This document shows positions 23,601 to 32,049 of a stretch of 44,988 nt of DNA, piece by piece; the first letter of the stretch is position 1, and each line of letters opens with the position of its first letter. Location: positions 1-44,988 of the forward strand of contig CALWQJ010000004.1 of assembly GCA_944383645.1 (NCBI GenBank), given 5' to 3'. The stretch comes from an uncultured Merdimonas sp. Lineage in GTDB: Bacteria; Bacillota; Clostridia; Lachnospirales; Lachnospiraceae. The position numbers and the translations under genes are program-made. Below the pieces are notes generated by a model. The model worked only from the letters and a program-made list of their open reading frames with translations, made no database searches and was not told where the DNA came from.

Positions 23601-25130
23601 ATGGATAGAATATATATAACGTTTGACATAGGGACAACCAATAATAAAGTATCTTTTTTTAATGAAAAAGGAAAACTTATTGAACAGGAAAGTACGGAAA
23701 TTCCTTTGAAAGTCAATGTACGCGGAGAGGGATGGATGGAAAAAGATCCGAATATGATTTGGGAATCCCTATGCAAAATGTGTAAAGAGATGATAGGAAA
23801 AGCGGACTGGAAAGAAGAACAAATAGCGGGAATTGGAGTGACTGCGGCAAGACAGTGTATAGTTCCAGTTGATAAAAACGGAAATGCATTAAGAGATCTC
23901 ATTATGTGGGGAACCAAAGCCACGGTACGGCAGATTCAATATATGGAAGAGAAGGTAGGTTCCAATCGATTCAGAGAAATTACAACGCGAGTGATTAATC
24001 CAGTATGGGCAGCTTCTTCTATCTTATATATTCTGCAGGAAGAGCCGGAAATAGCATCGAAAACTTATAAGATTTTAGAAATTGAAGATTTTATACTTTA
24101 TAAATTGGGAGCAGATGATTTTTATGGAGATCATTCCCAGTCTGGCGCAATACAGTTATATGATATATTCAAACGTGACTGGAGTGAAGAGCTTTGCAGC
24201 AAATTACAAATTCCTATGAACCTGCTTCCTAATTTAGTGGAAGCAGGAGAAATCATTGGAACAGTTGGACAACGCGTTTCAGCGCTTACAGGGATACCAG
24301 AAGGAACTCCTATTGTTACGGGTGGAGGAGACTGCCAGACTTCGGCGGTTGGATGTGGAGTGGTACGTTCCGGGACAGCAAATGTAGCAATCGGAACTGC
24401 GGGAGTAGGTTCCATGTATATGGAAAGGCCTGTGGCGGATGAACAGTCCCGCTATGTATGTACGCCGCATTCTATCAAAAATAAGTATGTAATTGATAAT
24501 AATACTCTGAGCGGAGGTATTTCATACAAATGGTTTGCGGAACAGTTTGCCCTGACGGGTCCTCAGCAAAAAAAATATGAGAATTTAAATCAGAAAATTT
24601 TGAAGGTTCCTGCAGGGTCAAAGAACGTTTTATTTTTACCGCATCTGCTTGGCACAGCCTGCCCATACTGGGATGCGCAGGCAAAAGGGGTTTTTGTTGG
24701 TATGACGCTGGATACAGGCGCTGCAGAGATGGCGAGAGCAGTAATTGAAGGCTCCTGCATGGAAATTAATAAAGGTTTTTCCCTTATTCAGAAACAAGGA
24801 TATCCATTGGATGAAATTATAGCTTGCGGAGGTGCCTGTAATGAACACAGTCCTTGGAATCAGATTCAGGCGGATGTATATGGTATACCGGTTAAAACAG
24901 CTGAGAATCCGGAAACCACCAGTTTGGGATGTGCTATGTTGATTGCCGTAGCGGCAGGGGACTATAAAACGCTTGAAGAGGCGGCGGACGAAATGGTATC
25001 TTACGGGAAAATTTTTTATCCAGATGAAACCAATCATAGAAAGTATCAGGAGTTAACGCATATTCAGGAGGATATTTATTATGCGTTAAAGGAACGGAAT
25101 GTTTATGGACAACTGTTTCTACGGAGGTAG
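23601..25130 (+). CDS. FGGY family carbohydrate kinase
   Basis: 509-aa ATP-dependent sugar kinase of the xylulokinase/gluconokinase type. N-lobe phosphate motif DIGTTNNKV (Asp9), hinge WMEKDP, C-lobe GGGDCQTSAVG with the catalytic base Asp244, and the FGGY signature region GGACNEHSPWNQIQADVYG. The substrate loop usually reads W-x-D-x-R; here it is WGTKA (103-107), so the Asp and Arg that contact many substrates are absent. It probably phosphorylates an uncommon ketose, polyol or hydroxy compound. It lies 17 bases after the radical enzyme. Confidence 0.88.
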   Translation: MDRIYITFDIGTTNNKVSFFNEKGKLIEQESTEIPLKVNVRGEGWMEKDPNMIWESLCKMCKEMIGKADWKEEQIAGIGVTAARQCIVPVDKNGNALRDLIMWGTKATVRQIQYMEEKVGSNRFREITTRVINPVWAASSILYILQEEPEIASKTYKILEIEDFILYKLGADDFYGDHSQSGAIQLYDIFKRDWSEELCSKLQIPMNLLPNLVEAGEIIGTVGQRVSALTGIPEGTPIVTGGGDCQTSAVGCGVVRSGTANVAIGTAGVGSMYMERPVADEQSRYVCTPHSIKNKYVIDNNTLSGGISYKWFAEQFALTGPQQKKYENLNQKILKVPAGSKNVLFLPHLLGTACPYWDAQAKGVFVGMTLDTGAAEMARAVIEGSCMEINKGFSLIQKQGYPLDEIIACGGACNEHSPWNQIQADVYGIPVKTAENPETTSLGCAMLIAVAAGDYKTLEEAADEMVSYGKIFYPDETNHRKYQELTHIQEDIYYALKERNVYGQLFLRR

Positions 25131-25133
25131 CGC

Positions 25134-26642
25134 ATGGCTGATTATTTGGAGATGAAAGGAATCTGCAAAAGTTTTGTAGGGATTCCTGTATTAAAAGATG
25201 TAGATTTATCAGTGCGAAAAGGAGAAATTCACGCGCTGGTTGGAGAAAATGGAACTGGAAAATCTACATTGATGAAAATTCTTTTTGGCATATACAAAGC
25301 GGATGCCGGTGAAATAAAAATAGATGGGAAAACCATACAAATTAGCAGTCCCAAACAGGCATATGGAGCTGGAATTCGTATGATACACCAGGAATTGCAG
25401 CTGATTCCGGAATTTACGATTGCTCAAAATATTATGCTGGGCAATGAAATCATGAGTACAGCGATTTCCATTGATCGAAAGAAAATTTCTTCTTATGTAC
25501 AAAAAGCAATTGAGCAGTATGGACTTGCTCTTGATGCAGACGCAAAAGTGAAAAATCTTACGCTTGCAGAAAAACAGATGGTTGAAATTTTAAAGGCTCT
25601 TTATTTTAAAAGTGCCATCGTGGTTATGGATGAACCAACAGCGCCTTTGACTGATAAAGAAACGGAAATTCTGTTTTCAGCCACAAAAAAAATGAGCAAA
25701 GCCGGGACATCTATTATTTATATTTCTCATCGATTGGAAGAACTGCCAGATCTGGCAGAACGTATCACAATTATGCGGGATGGAATGGTGATAAGCACTA
25801 ATAATATGAAGGATGTGACCAAGGATGAAATTGTCAAGCAGATGGTAGGAAGAACGGTAGAGCAGTTTTTTGTGAAAACGACGAAGCCTTTAAAAGAAAT
25901 CATGCTGGAGGTGGATAACCTATGTGTAGGGAACCAAGTAAAAAATGTAAGCTTTGATATTTATAAGGGCGAAGTGCTGGGACTGGCGGGTTTGATGGGC
26001 TCCAACAGAAGTGTAATTGCAAAGGCAATCTATGGAGATGTGAAAAAAACAGAAGGCACGATTCGCTTGAAAGGAAAAAAATTAGAAGTTAAGAATTGTA
26101 AGGAAGCCATTAAAAATGGCATTGGTTATTTGCCGGAGGACAGAAAGACAGAGGGTCTGGTACTTATGGAACCAGTGTATAAGAACGTTACATACCCCCG
26201 TATGGAATCTTTTTGTAAAATGGGTATTATCAATGAATTTGAAAGAAAAAAAAGTGTACAGCTGATATTAAAGAGGATAGGATTTAAAGATATTTATTTT
26301 TCGCGGATATTAAAAAACTTGTCTGGTGGAAATCAGCAAAAAGTAATTATGGGACGCTGGTACTTTGCGAATTGTGAATTGCTGATTTTAAATGAACCTA
26401 CCCGTGGAATTGATGTAGGTGCGAAAAAGGAAATATATGAAATGATCAATGAGATGGTCAGCAACGGGAAAAGTGTTCTTCTTATCTCATCTGACATGCC
26501 AGAATTGTTAAATATGAGCGATCGAATTATAACTATTAAAAATGGAAGAATATCCGGATGCTTTGAAGCAGGAAAAAATATGTATAAACAGACGAGTATT
26601 CTGCAGGCTATGCTGGGAGGTGTAAATTGTGGAGAAAATTAA
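25134..26642 (+). CDS. Sugar ABC transporter ATPase, ribose/galactose type
   Basis: 502 aa with two fused ATPase domains, as in RbsA/MglA. Domain 1: Walker A GENGTGKST (37-45), Walker B VVMDEPTAP. Domain 2: signature LSGGNQQKV and Walker B LLILNEPTRGIDVG, but its Walker A region is degenerate (GLMGSNRSV), which is usual for this family. It energises uptake of a monosaccharide-like solute with the next two gene products. It begins three bases after the kinase stop, behind a GGAGG. Confidence 0.92.
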   Translation: MADYLEMKGICKSFVGIPVLKDVDLSVRKGEIHALVGENGTGKSTLMKILFGIYKADAGEIKIDGKTIQISSPKQAYGAGIRMIHQELQLIPEFTIAQNIMLGNEIMSTAISIDRKKISSYVQKAIEQYGLALDADAKVKNLTLAEKQMVEILKALYFKSAIVVMDEPTAPLTDKETEILFSATKKMSKAGTSIIYISHRLEELPDLAERITIMRDGMVISTNNMKDVTKDEIVKQMVGRTVEQFFVKTTKPLKEIMLEVDNLCVGNQVKNVSFDIYKGEVLGLAGLMGSNRSVIAKAIYGDVKKTEGTIRLKGKKLEVKNCKEAIKNGIGYLPEDRKTEGLVLMEPVYKNVTYPRMESFCKMGIINEFERKKSVQLILKRIGFKDIYFSRILKNLSGGNQQKVIMGRWYFANCELLILNEPTRGIDVGAKKEIYEMINEMVSNGKSVLLISSDMPELLNMSDRIITIKNGRISGCFEAGKNMYKQTSILQAMLGGVNCGEN

Positions 26643-27561
26643 AAGGCAACTGTCGCAATCTGGAATTATAGTAGTTGCGTTAGCAATGGTAATTTTATTT
26701 TCACTTTTATCACAATATTTTTTGACTATAAATAATATTCTTTCTATTGTGCAGCAGTCTGCAATCAATCTTGTGATCGCACTGGGCATGAGCTTTGTAA
26801 TTTCAACGGGAGGAATTGACCTTTCCGTGGGAGCGATCGTTGCTTTGACTTCTGTGATTATGGCAAATCTTATCAATAATTATGGAATTCCCATTTTGGC
26901 AGGAATCCTGATAGCGTTTTTAGTAGGACTTATTGCAGGGGCAGTAAATGGTTTTTTTGTAGGAGTGGTGGGACTGCAGCCCTTTATTGTAACGTTGGCA
27001 AGCGTAACCTATCTTAGGGGTCTGGCATTGGTTTACACATCAGGACGTCCGATTTACGGGCTTTCTGATAATTTTACAAAATTATTTGCTGGTTATATAG
27101 GAATCGTTCCTGTGATGGTGATATGGGCATTGGCAGCCACTGTAGTCTGCATCTTTTTAATGCGCAAAACCAGATTTGGAGAATATACATTAGCCATTGG
27201 CGGAAACGAGGAGGCTTCCCGATTATGCGGAATCAACGTTATTAAAATAAAAATTTATATATATATGTTATCCGGCTTTATGAGTGCTTTAGGCGGTATG
27301 ATGCTTGCGGCGAGATTAGATGCCGCAGAGCCTGCCAGTGGTTCCAGCTATGAACTGGATGCTATTGCAGCCGTTGTACTGGGGGGAACCAGTATGAGCG
27401 GTGGAAAAGTTAATATGATTGGCTGTGTGGTTGGGGCGCTTATTTTGAGCATGCTGGCAAATGGGCTTACTCTTTTAAATATTCAGACATATTATCAGCA
27501 GGTAGCGACGGGTTTAGTAATTTTGCTTGCAGTAATTCTTGATAAAAGACGTACTCAATAA
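26629..27561 (+). CDS. Sugar ABC transporter permease, RbsC type, GTG start
   Basis: 310-aa membrane protein with eight to ten hydrophobic helices. Family signatures: GMSFVISTGGIDLSVGA and AAVVLGGTSMSGG (the ATPase-coupling loop). It starts at GTG 26629, overlapping the ATPase gene by 14 bases, with GGGAGG upstream. It is the channel component of the island transporter. Confidence 0.92.
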   Translation: MEKIKRQLSQSGIIVVALAMVILFSLLSQYFLTINNILSIVQQSAINLVIALGMSFVISTGGIDLSVGAIVALTSVIMANLINNYGIPILAGILIAFLVGLIAGAVNGFFVGVVGLQPFIVTLASVTYLRGLALVYTSGRPIYGLSDNFTKLFAGYIGIVPVMVIWALAATVVCIFLMRKTRFGEYTLAIGGNEEASRLCGINVIKIKIYIYMLSGFMSALGGMMLAARLDAAEPASGSSYELDAIAAVVLGGTSMSGGKVNMIGCVVGALILSMLANGLTLLNIQTYYQQVATGLVILLAVILDKRRTQ

Positions 27562-27589
27562 AACCTATTTTAAGAAAGGGGAAGATTAT

Positions 27590-28711
27590 ATGAAAAAGAA
27601 AATTATGGGAATGATGCTTGCGGTGAGTTTGGCGGCAGTTTGTATGGCAGGATGCAGTTCCACCTCTGCCAATGTTCAGACAGCATCCTCTGATTCTGAA
27701 GATGCAGAAGCTGTGGAAGAAGATGCGCAGGAAGACGCGGATGCAGATGAAAATTATCGTTCCGCCGCATTTGAACTTGTTGTAAACGCTAAAAATGAAG
27801 AAAAGACAGTGGAAACATTAGATGAGGAACTGGGGGATGTTGTAGCTGTATCCAGAGATTACAAAATAGGCTGTGTGGTGAAATCTTTGGAGGGTTCACA
27901 TTGGCAGGAGGTAGCCCGCGGCTATGAAGAAATGGCGGAAGAACTTGGAATAGAAGTGGATATTCAGGGAGGAGTCACAGAAGATGATATGACAGGGCAG
28001 CTTGCTATTGCGGAAGCCATGATAGAGAAAGAATATGATGCCTTGATTCTTTCTCCGATTACAGAATCCAATTTGGATCCTGCGATTGAAAAAGCAATAA
28101 CGAAAGAAATTCCTATTATCAATGTGGATTTTGAGATTATTAATACGGAATATCCTTATATTCATGTCGTTGGAATGGAAGATTTTACACCGGAAGGTCA
28201 ATGGGTTGCAGAGTATTTTGCCGAGCATTTGCCGGAAGGAAGCCAGGTAGCCCATATTGAAGGACTTGGCGGAGCTGTAGCAGCAAATCAGAGACGGGAT
28301 GGTTTTGTAGGAACTGTAGAAGAAATGGGAGTACTGGAAATGGTGTCTTCTCAGCCGGGGAATTGGGACCGTGAGACGGCGTATAATTTGACTGCAAATC
28401 TTATTACCCAGTATCCGGAACTCAAAGGAATTTATTGCGCGAACGATGGCATGGCTCTTGGATGTGTGGAAGCTGTAGAAAATTCGGGAAAAGATATTAT
28501 GGTATTTGGAACAGATGGGATTCCAGAGGCGGTATCTTCCATAAAAGAAGGAAAAATGACAGGAACGGTGTCGGCGTTTGGCTATTACATGGGAAGGGAA
28601 GGCATAAAAGCAGCGGTTCGTTTACTAGAGGGACAAGAACTGCCTCAGAAAGCAATTACAGAAGTGTCGATTTTAACGGAAGATAATGTATATGATTACT
28701 ATCCGGAATGA
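27590..28711 (+). CDS. Sugar ABC transporter substrate-binding lipoprotein, RbsB type
   Basis: 373 aa. Signal peptide with lipobox MAGC (Cys22), an acidic linker (about 30-55), then a type I periplasmic-binding fold: YKIGCVVKSLEGSHWQEVARGYEE, DALILSPITESNLDPAIEKA, and CANDGMALGCVEAVE near the hinge. It catches the island's solute outside the membrane. RbsB relatives bind ribose, allose, galactose, inositol and autoinducer-2 type ligands, so identity is open. ATG 27590 follows AAAGGGGAAG; an in-frame TTG at 27539 lies inside the permease gene and lacks a signal peptide. Confidence 0.92.
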   Translation: MKKKIMGMMLAVSLAAVCMAGCSSTSANVQTASSDSEDAEAVEEDAQEDADADENYRSAAFELVVNAKNEEKTVETLDEELGDVVAVSRDYKIGCVVKSLEGSHWQEVARGYEEMAEELGIEVDIQGGVTEDDMTGQLAIAEAMIEKEYDALILSPITESNLDPAIEKAITKEIPIINVDFEIINTEYPYIHVVGMEDFTPEGQWVAEYFAEHLPEGSQVAHIEGLGGAVAANQRRDGFVGTVEEMGVLEMVSSQPGNWDRETAYNLTANLITQYPELKGIYCANDGMALGCVEAVENSGKDIMVFGTDGIPEAVSSIKEGKMTGTVSAFGYYMGREGIKAAVRLLEGQELPQKAITEVSILTEDNVYDYYPE

Positions 28712-28758
28712 CAGATAGAATCGATATGTAAATAGAGACATACGAGAAATGAAGAGAT

Positions 28759-29649
28759 ATGGCCGTTATATTTGATATAAAACGATTTTCTATTCATGAT
28801 GGACCCGGAATACGAACTACCATTTTTTTTAAAGGCTGTCCCTTGGAATGTGTGTGGTGCGCGAATCCGGAAGGGCAAAGCCCATATTGCCAAATGGCAC
28901 ATTTTCAAAGAAAATGCGTTGGATGCGGGAGCTGTGTTTCCGTGTGTAAAGAAGGATGCATTAGTTTTAATGCGGATAAACCCGTATTTGACTTTGCTTC
29001 ATGTACGGTATGTGGAAAATGTGCGGATGTCTGCATGGAATATGCGGTTCAGGTAATTGGGAAGGAATGGACAGAGTCTCAAATCATGGAAATCATTGAG
29101 AAGGACAGGCTGTATTATAAAAATTCTGGCGGCGGCGTTACTGTATCAGGGGGAGATCCCCTGATGCAGGCACCTGCAGTGAAGGAATTGCTGCAAACAT
29201 GTAAGAAAAAAGGAATCAACACAGCATTAGAAACTTCAGGATTTGGAAATGCAGATAACTTTTCTGAGATAATTGGTTATGTAGACTATCTTCTGCTGGA
29301 TATTAAATCGTTGGATGAAAAGAAACTGAAGGACGCTACAAAAGCGGATTTAAATGTCATATTGGGGAATTTGGAAGCTGCTTTAAATTCTTCCACGAAT
29401 GTTATTTTTCGTTATCCATATATACCAGGATTTAATGACAAGGAAGCGTACAGGATTATTGACTTTGCAAGAGAAAAAAATGTAAAAGAAGTGGATCTGC
29501 TTCCTTATCATGAATTGGGCGTAAACAAATATGCCGCTATCGGTAGAACTTACCGAGGTATGCATTATAAAAAACCGGATAACTATCTATTGAAGCAAAT
29601 TGTAGATTATGGTGCAGTTCAAGGTATTCAAGTTGTTTTAGAAGGGTAG
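28759..29649 (+). CDS. Glycyl radical enzyme activase (radical SAM)
   Basis: 296 aa. It generates the radical on Gly773 of the partner enzyme using S-adenosylmethionine. The radical SAM cluster motif is Cys27-x3-Cys31-x2-Cys34. An inserted ferredoxin-like domain has two CxxCxxCxxxC motifs (Cys53-56-59-63 and Cys82-85-88-92), typical of activases for dehydratase-type glycyl radical enzymes and absent from PFL activase. The GGGVTVSGGDP motif for SAM binding follows at about 128-138. It lies five genes downstream of the radical enzyme, in the same operon. Confidence 0.93.
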   Translation: MAVIFDIKRFSIHDGPGIRTTIFFKGCPLECVWCANPEGQSPYCQMAHFQRKCVGCGSCVSVCKEGCISFNADKPVFDFASCTVCGKCADVCMEYAVQVIGKEWTESQIMEIIEKDRLYYKNSGGGVTVSGGDPLMQAPAVKELLQTCKKKGINTALETSGFGNADNFSEIIGYVDYLLLDIKSLDEKKLKDATKADLNVILGNLEAALNSSTNVIFRYPYIPGFNDKEAYRIIDFAREKNVKEVDLLPYHELGVNKYAAIGRTYRGMHYKKPDNYLLKQIVDYGAVQGIQVVLEG

Positions 29650-29658
29650 GCTGAAGAA

Positions 29659-30711
29659 ATGCGATATACTTGCACAGTTGTAGGAGATGTTTATATCCCA
29701 GACAATATCATGGCGGACGCGGTTAAGAAAGATAAGCGGTTTGAGATGCTCCATAGAATTTTTTGGGGAGAACGTGATAAAGAAGCGATGCGCAGGCAGG
29801 TGCGGGAAATAGAAACAAAAGGTTTCTGCGCGTTTCCGCCCCCGGAAGAATTAAAGATATGCATTCGAGATACGGAGGTACTGATGGTTCATCTGTGTCC
29901 GATTTCTTCAGAAGTACTGAATGAAGCAAAAAGATTAAAAATCATTGTTTCAACAAGAGGGGGACTCGAGAACATAGATGTAAAGGAAGCAAAAAAAAGA
30001 GGCATTGCTGTGATCAGCAATCCTGCGCATAATGCAAACGCGGTTGCGGAATATTGTGTGGGACTTATGCTTGCGGAAACAAGAAATATTTGCCGGTCAG
30101 ATTTTGCTTTAAAAACCTGCGGACTTTGGAGAGGAGACTATCCAAATACCGGGGACATTCGGGAACTTATAGGATTGCAGATAGGACTGGCAGGGTATGG
30201 AACGATAGGAAAGCTGGTAAGGAAAAAACTCCGGGGATTTGACTGCAAAGTAGCGGTATACGATCCGTTTGTGAAAACAGAGACGATAAAACAAGATGGG
30301 TGTTTTCCGATGTCCTATGAGGAACTGCTTGCAACGTCTGACATTATAAGCCTGCATATGCGGGTATCTCCGCAAACTATGAAAATGATAGGGAAAAAAG
30401 AAATTTCTATGATGAAACCTTCTGCATATCTGATTAATACCGCAAGAGCAGCCCTGGTGGATACAGATGCCTTGCTTGAGGCTCTTAAACAGGGAAGAAT
30501 TCGAGGAGCAGCGACAGATGTATATGATACTGAGCCGATTGACCGCAGGAATTCCTTAATCCATTTGGATAATATTACATGTACAAATCACAGAGGCGGC
30601 GATACGGTAGAATCCTATTTGGATAGTCCGGCAATGGTATTGGAACAGGCAGCAATCTACCTGGATGGGGGAAAGCCTAGATTTTTGGCATCAATGGAGG
30701 AAGAAAAATGA
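29659..30711 (+). CDS. D-isomer-specific 2-hydroxyacid dehydrogenase
   Basis: 350-aa NAD-dependent enzyme of the phosphoglycerate dehydrogenase/formate dehydrogenase-like family. The Rossmann motif GYGTIG (Gly179, Gly181, Gly184) is followed by an acidic-type VYDPF strand end that favours NAD. The catalytic residues Arg263 (NTARAAL), Glu292 (DTEP) and His311 (TNHRGG) are all present. The N-terminal substrate lobe is long and divergent. It would reduce a 2-oxo acid, or oxidise a hydroxy acid, arising from the radical or aldol step. Its stop overlaps the DUF362 start (ATGA). Confidence 0.88.
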   Translation: MRYTCTVVGDVYIPDNIMADAVKKDKRFEMLHRIFWGERDKEAMRRQVREIETKGFCAFPPPEELKICIRDTEVLMVHLCPISSEVLNEAKRLKIIVSTRGGLENIDVKEAKKRGIAVISNPAHNANAVAEYCVGLMLAETRNICRSDFALKTCGLWRGDYPNTGDIRELIGLQIGLAGYGTIGKLVRKKLRGFDCKVAVYDPFVKTETIKQDGCFPMSYEELLATSDIISLHMRVSPQTMKMIGKKEISMMKPSAYLINTARAALVDTDALLEALKQGRIRGAATDVYDTEPIDRRNSLIHLDNITCTNHRGGDTVESYLDSPAMVLEQAAIYLDGGKPRFLASMEEEK

Positions 30712-31943
30712 AGGAACGAGAACAGGTTTCCATCGTGAAGAATGTTGAAAATGTTGAAGAATCCTTACGCTTATGTCTGGCACGGATAGGCGGAATGGAA
30801 AGCGTGGTAAAAAAGGGGGATAAGGTTTTAATTAAACCTAATTGCCTGGCTGCCTGCGCGGAAAATACAGGAGCCACCACATCTCCAGAATTGGTAGGTT
30901 TAGTAGCAAAAATGTGTTTTGAGAGCGGCGCAGATTCGGTCACGGTAGCAGAAAGCTCCAATTGGGGTGTGGATACCATGACAGCATTTCGAGTCTGCGG
31001 ATATGAAGAAGCGGCGAAAGAGTACGGATTTGAGCTGAAAGATTTAAAGCAAGGGACATTTCGGGAAGTGGAGATAGACGGCGCGGTATTAAAAAAAGTA
31101 CGGATTCCTTCTGTCATTCTGGATGCGGATGTTTTCATTAACATGCCCGTGTTAAAAACACATGATATGACTACGATTACAATAGGAATTAAAAATTCTT
31201 CTGTAGGGATCTCAGCGGATGATGACAAGCAAACGTGTCTGCATCACATAGGAACGTTTCAACCGCTGCCTGCAGAGTTAGCCTGCAGAGGTTCTTTCCT
31301 GGACTATTCCATGGTAGATATTAACAGTGCCTATTTATGCAATCTTACAATTGTTGATGCGCTTGTAGGCCAACAGGGATTGGGAGCTCCGCTTTCCGGA
31401 AAACCGGTAAATGCCAGGATGATTTTGGCTGGAAAAAGCCGTGCAGCGGTAGATGCGGCAGGCTGCAAGCTTATTGGGTATGAACCAGAAGATATTCCGC
31501 ATTTGGTATTTGCGCACGAACGTGGAATGGGACCGATTGATATCAAAGAAATCGACACATTCGGATTTGATTTGGAAGAAAACTGCCTTCATTTTGAACC
31601 TTCCTTTGTTCCGGAAATAGAAGAAATAGATGATAAACTTACTGTTGTATATGGAAAAGGATGCAAAGCATGTTTGGCTACGATAAACTATGCAATTATG
31701 CGCCATCGGGAGCAGCTGAAGGAATTGGAAATTCCAGTCACTGTGTTTATTGGACGGGTGCCTCATTATAAACCAGACAATTCCAAAAGGCTATATCTAC
31801 ACTATGGAAACTGTGCAGGACAGTCTTTATATGGAGGCTGCTTTGTGCCGGGATGTCCGCCGCGCTCCAGAAGGCAGTTCCTTCAGGCAATAGGAGGAAT
31901 GGAGTTTTATGATCCGGACGAAAATTTTGTATTGACCAGATAA
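30708..31943 (+). CDS. DUF362 family protein with a NuoB-like Cys motif
   Basis: 411 aa, DUF362 fold (LIKPNCLAACAENTGATTSPELV, VFINMPVLKTHDM...GIKNSSVG). Members are uncharacterised and often carry a C-terminal 2[4Fe-4S] ferredoxin. That ferredoxin is missing here. Instead Cys319/Cys322 (GKGCKACL), Cys369 (GNCA), Cys378 and Cys383 (FVPGCPPR) lie near the C-terminus. The G-x-CA...VPGCPPR pattern recalls the cluster-binding stretch of NuoB and hydrogenase small subunits. It is translationally coupled to the 2-hydroxyacid dehydrogenase, suggesting a shared redox step. Function unknown. Confidence 0.8.
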   Translation: MKEREQVSIVKNVENVEESLRLCLARIGGMESVVKKGDKVLIKPNCLAACAENTGATTSPELVGLVAKMCFESGADSVTVAESSNWGVDTMTAFRVCGYEEAAKEYGFELKDLKQGTFREVEIDGAVLKKVRIPSVILDADVFINMPVLKTHDMTTITIGIKNSSVGISADDDKQTCLHHIGTFQPLPAELACRGSFLDYSMVDINSAYLCNLTIVDALVGQQGLGAPLSGKPVNARMILAGKSRAAVDAAGCKLIGYEPEDIPHLVFAHERGMGPIDIKEIDTFGFDLEENCLHFEPSFVPEIEEIDDKLTVVYGKGCKACLATINYAIMRHREQLKELEIPVTVFIGRVPHYKPDNSKRLYLHYGNCAGQSLYGGCFVPGCPPRSRRQFLQAIGGMEFYDPDENFVLTR

Positions 31944-31963
31944 GATAATTTTATGTTGAAAAA

Positions 31964-31990
31964 GGACCAGAGATATCCTGGTTCTTTTTT
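31964..31990 (+). terminator. Intrinsic terminator between DUF362 and aldolase genes
   Basis: GGACCAG (31964-31970) pairs with CTGGTTC (31978-31984) around a 7-base loop, followed by six T residues. The aldolase gene downstream may therefore be expressed by readthrough or from its own weak promoter. Confidence 0.75.
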
Positions 31991-32049
31991 CGGCCAATTT
32001 TCACCTCAAAAATAGAAAAAACTGTATGATATTACAAAAAGGAGTAAAA

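Noticed and set aside
27539..27589. Longer start of the sugar-binding lipoprotein
   Set aside because: The extension lies within the permease gene and would bury the signal peptide.
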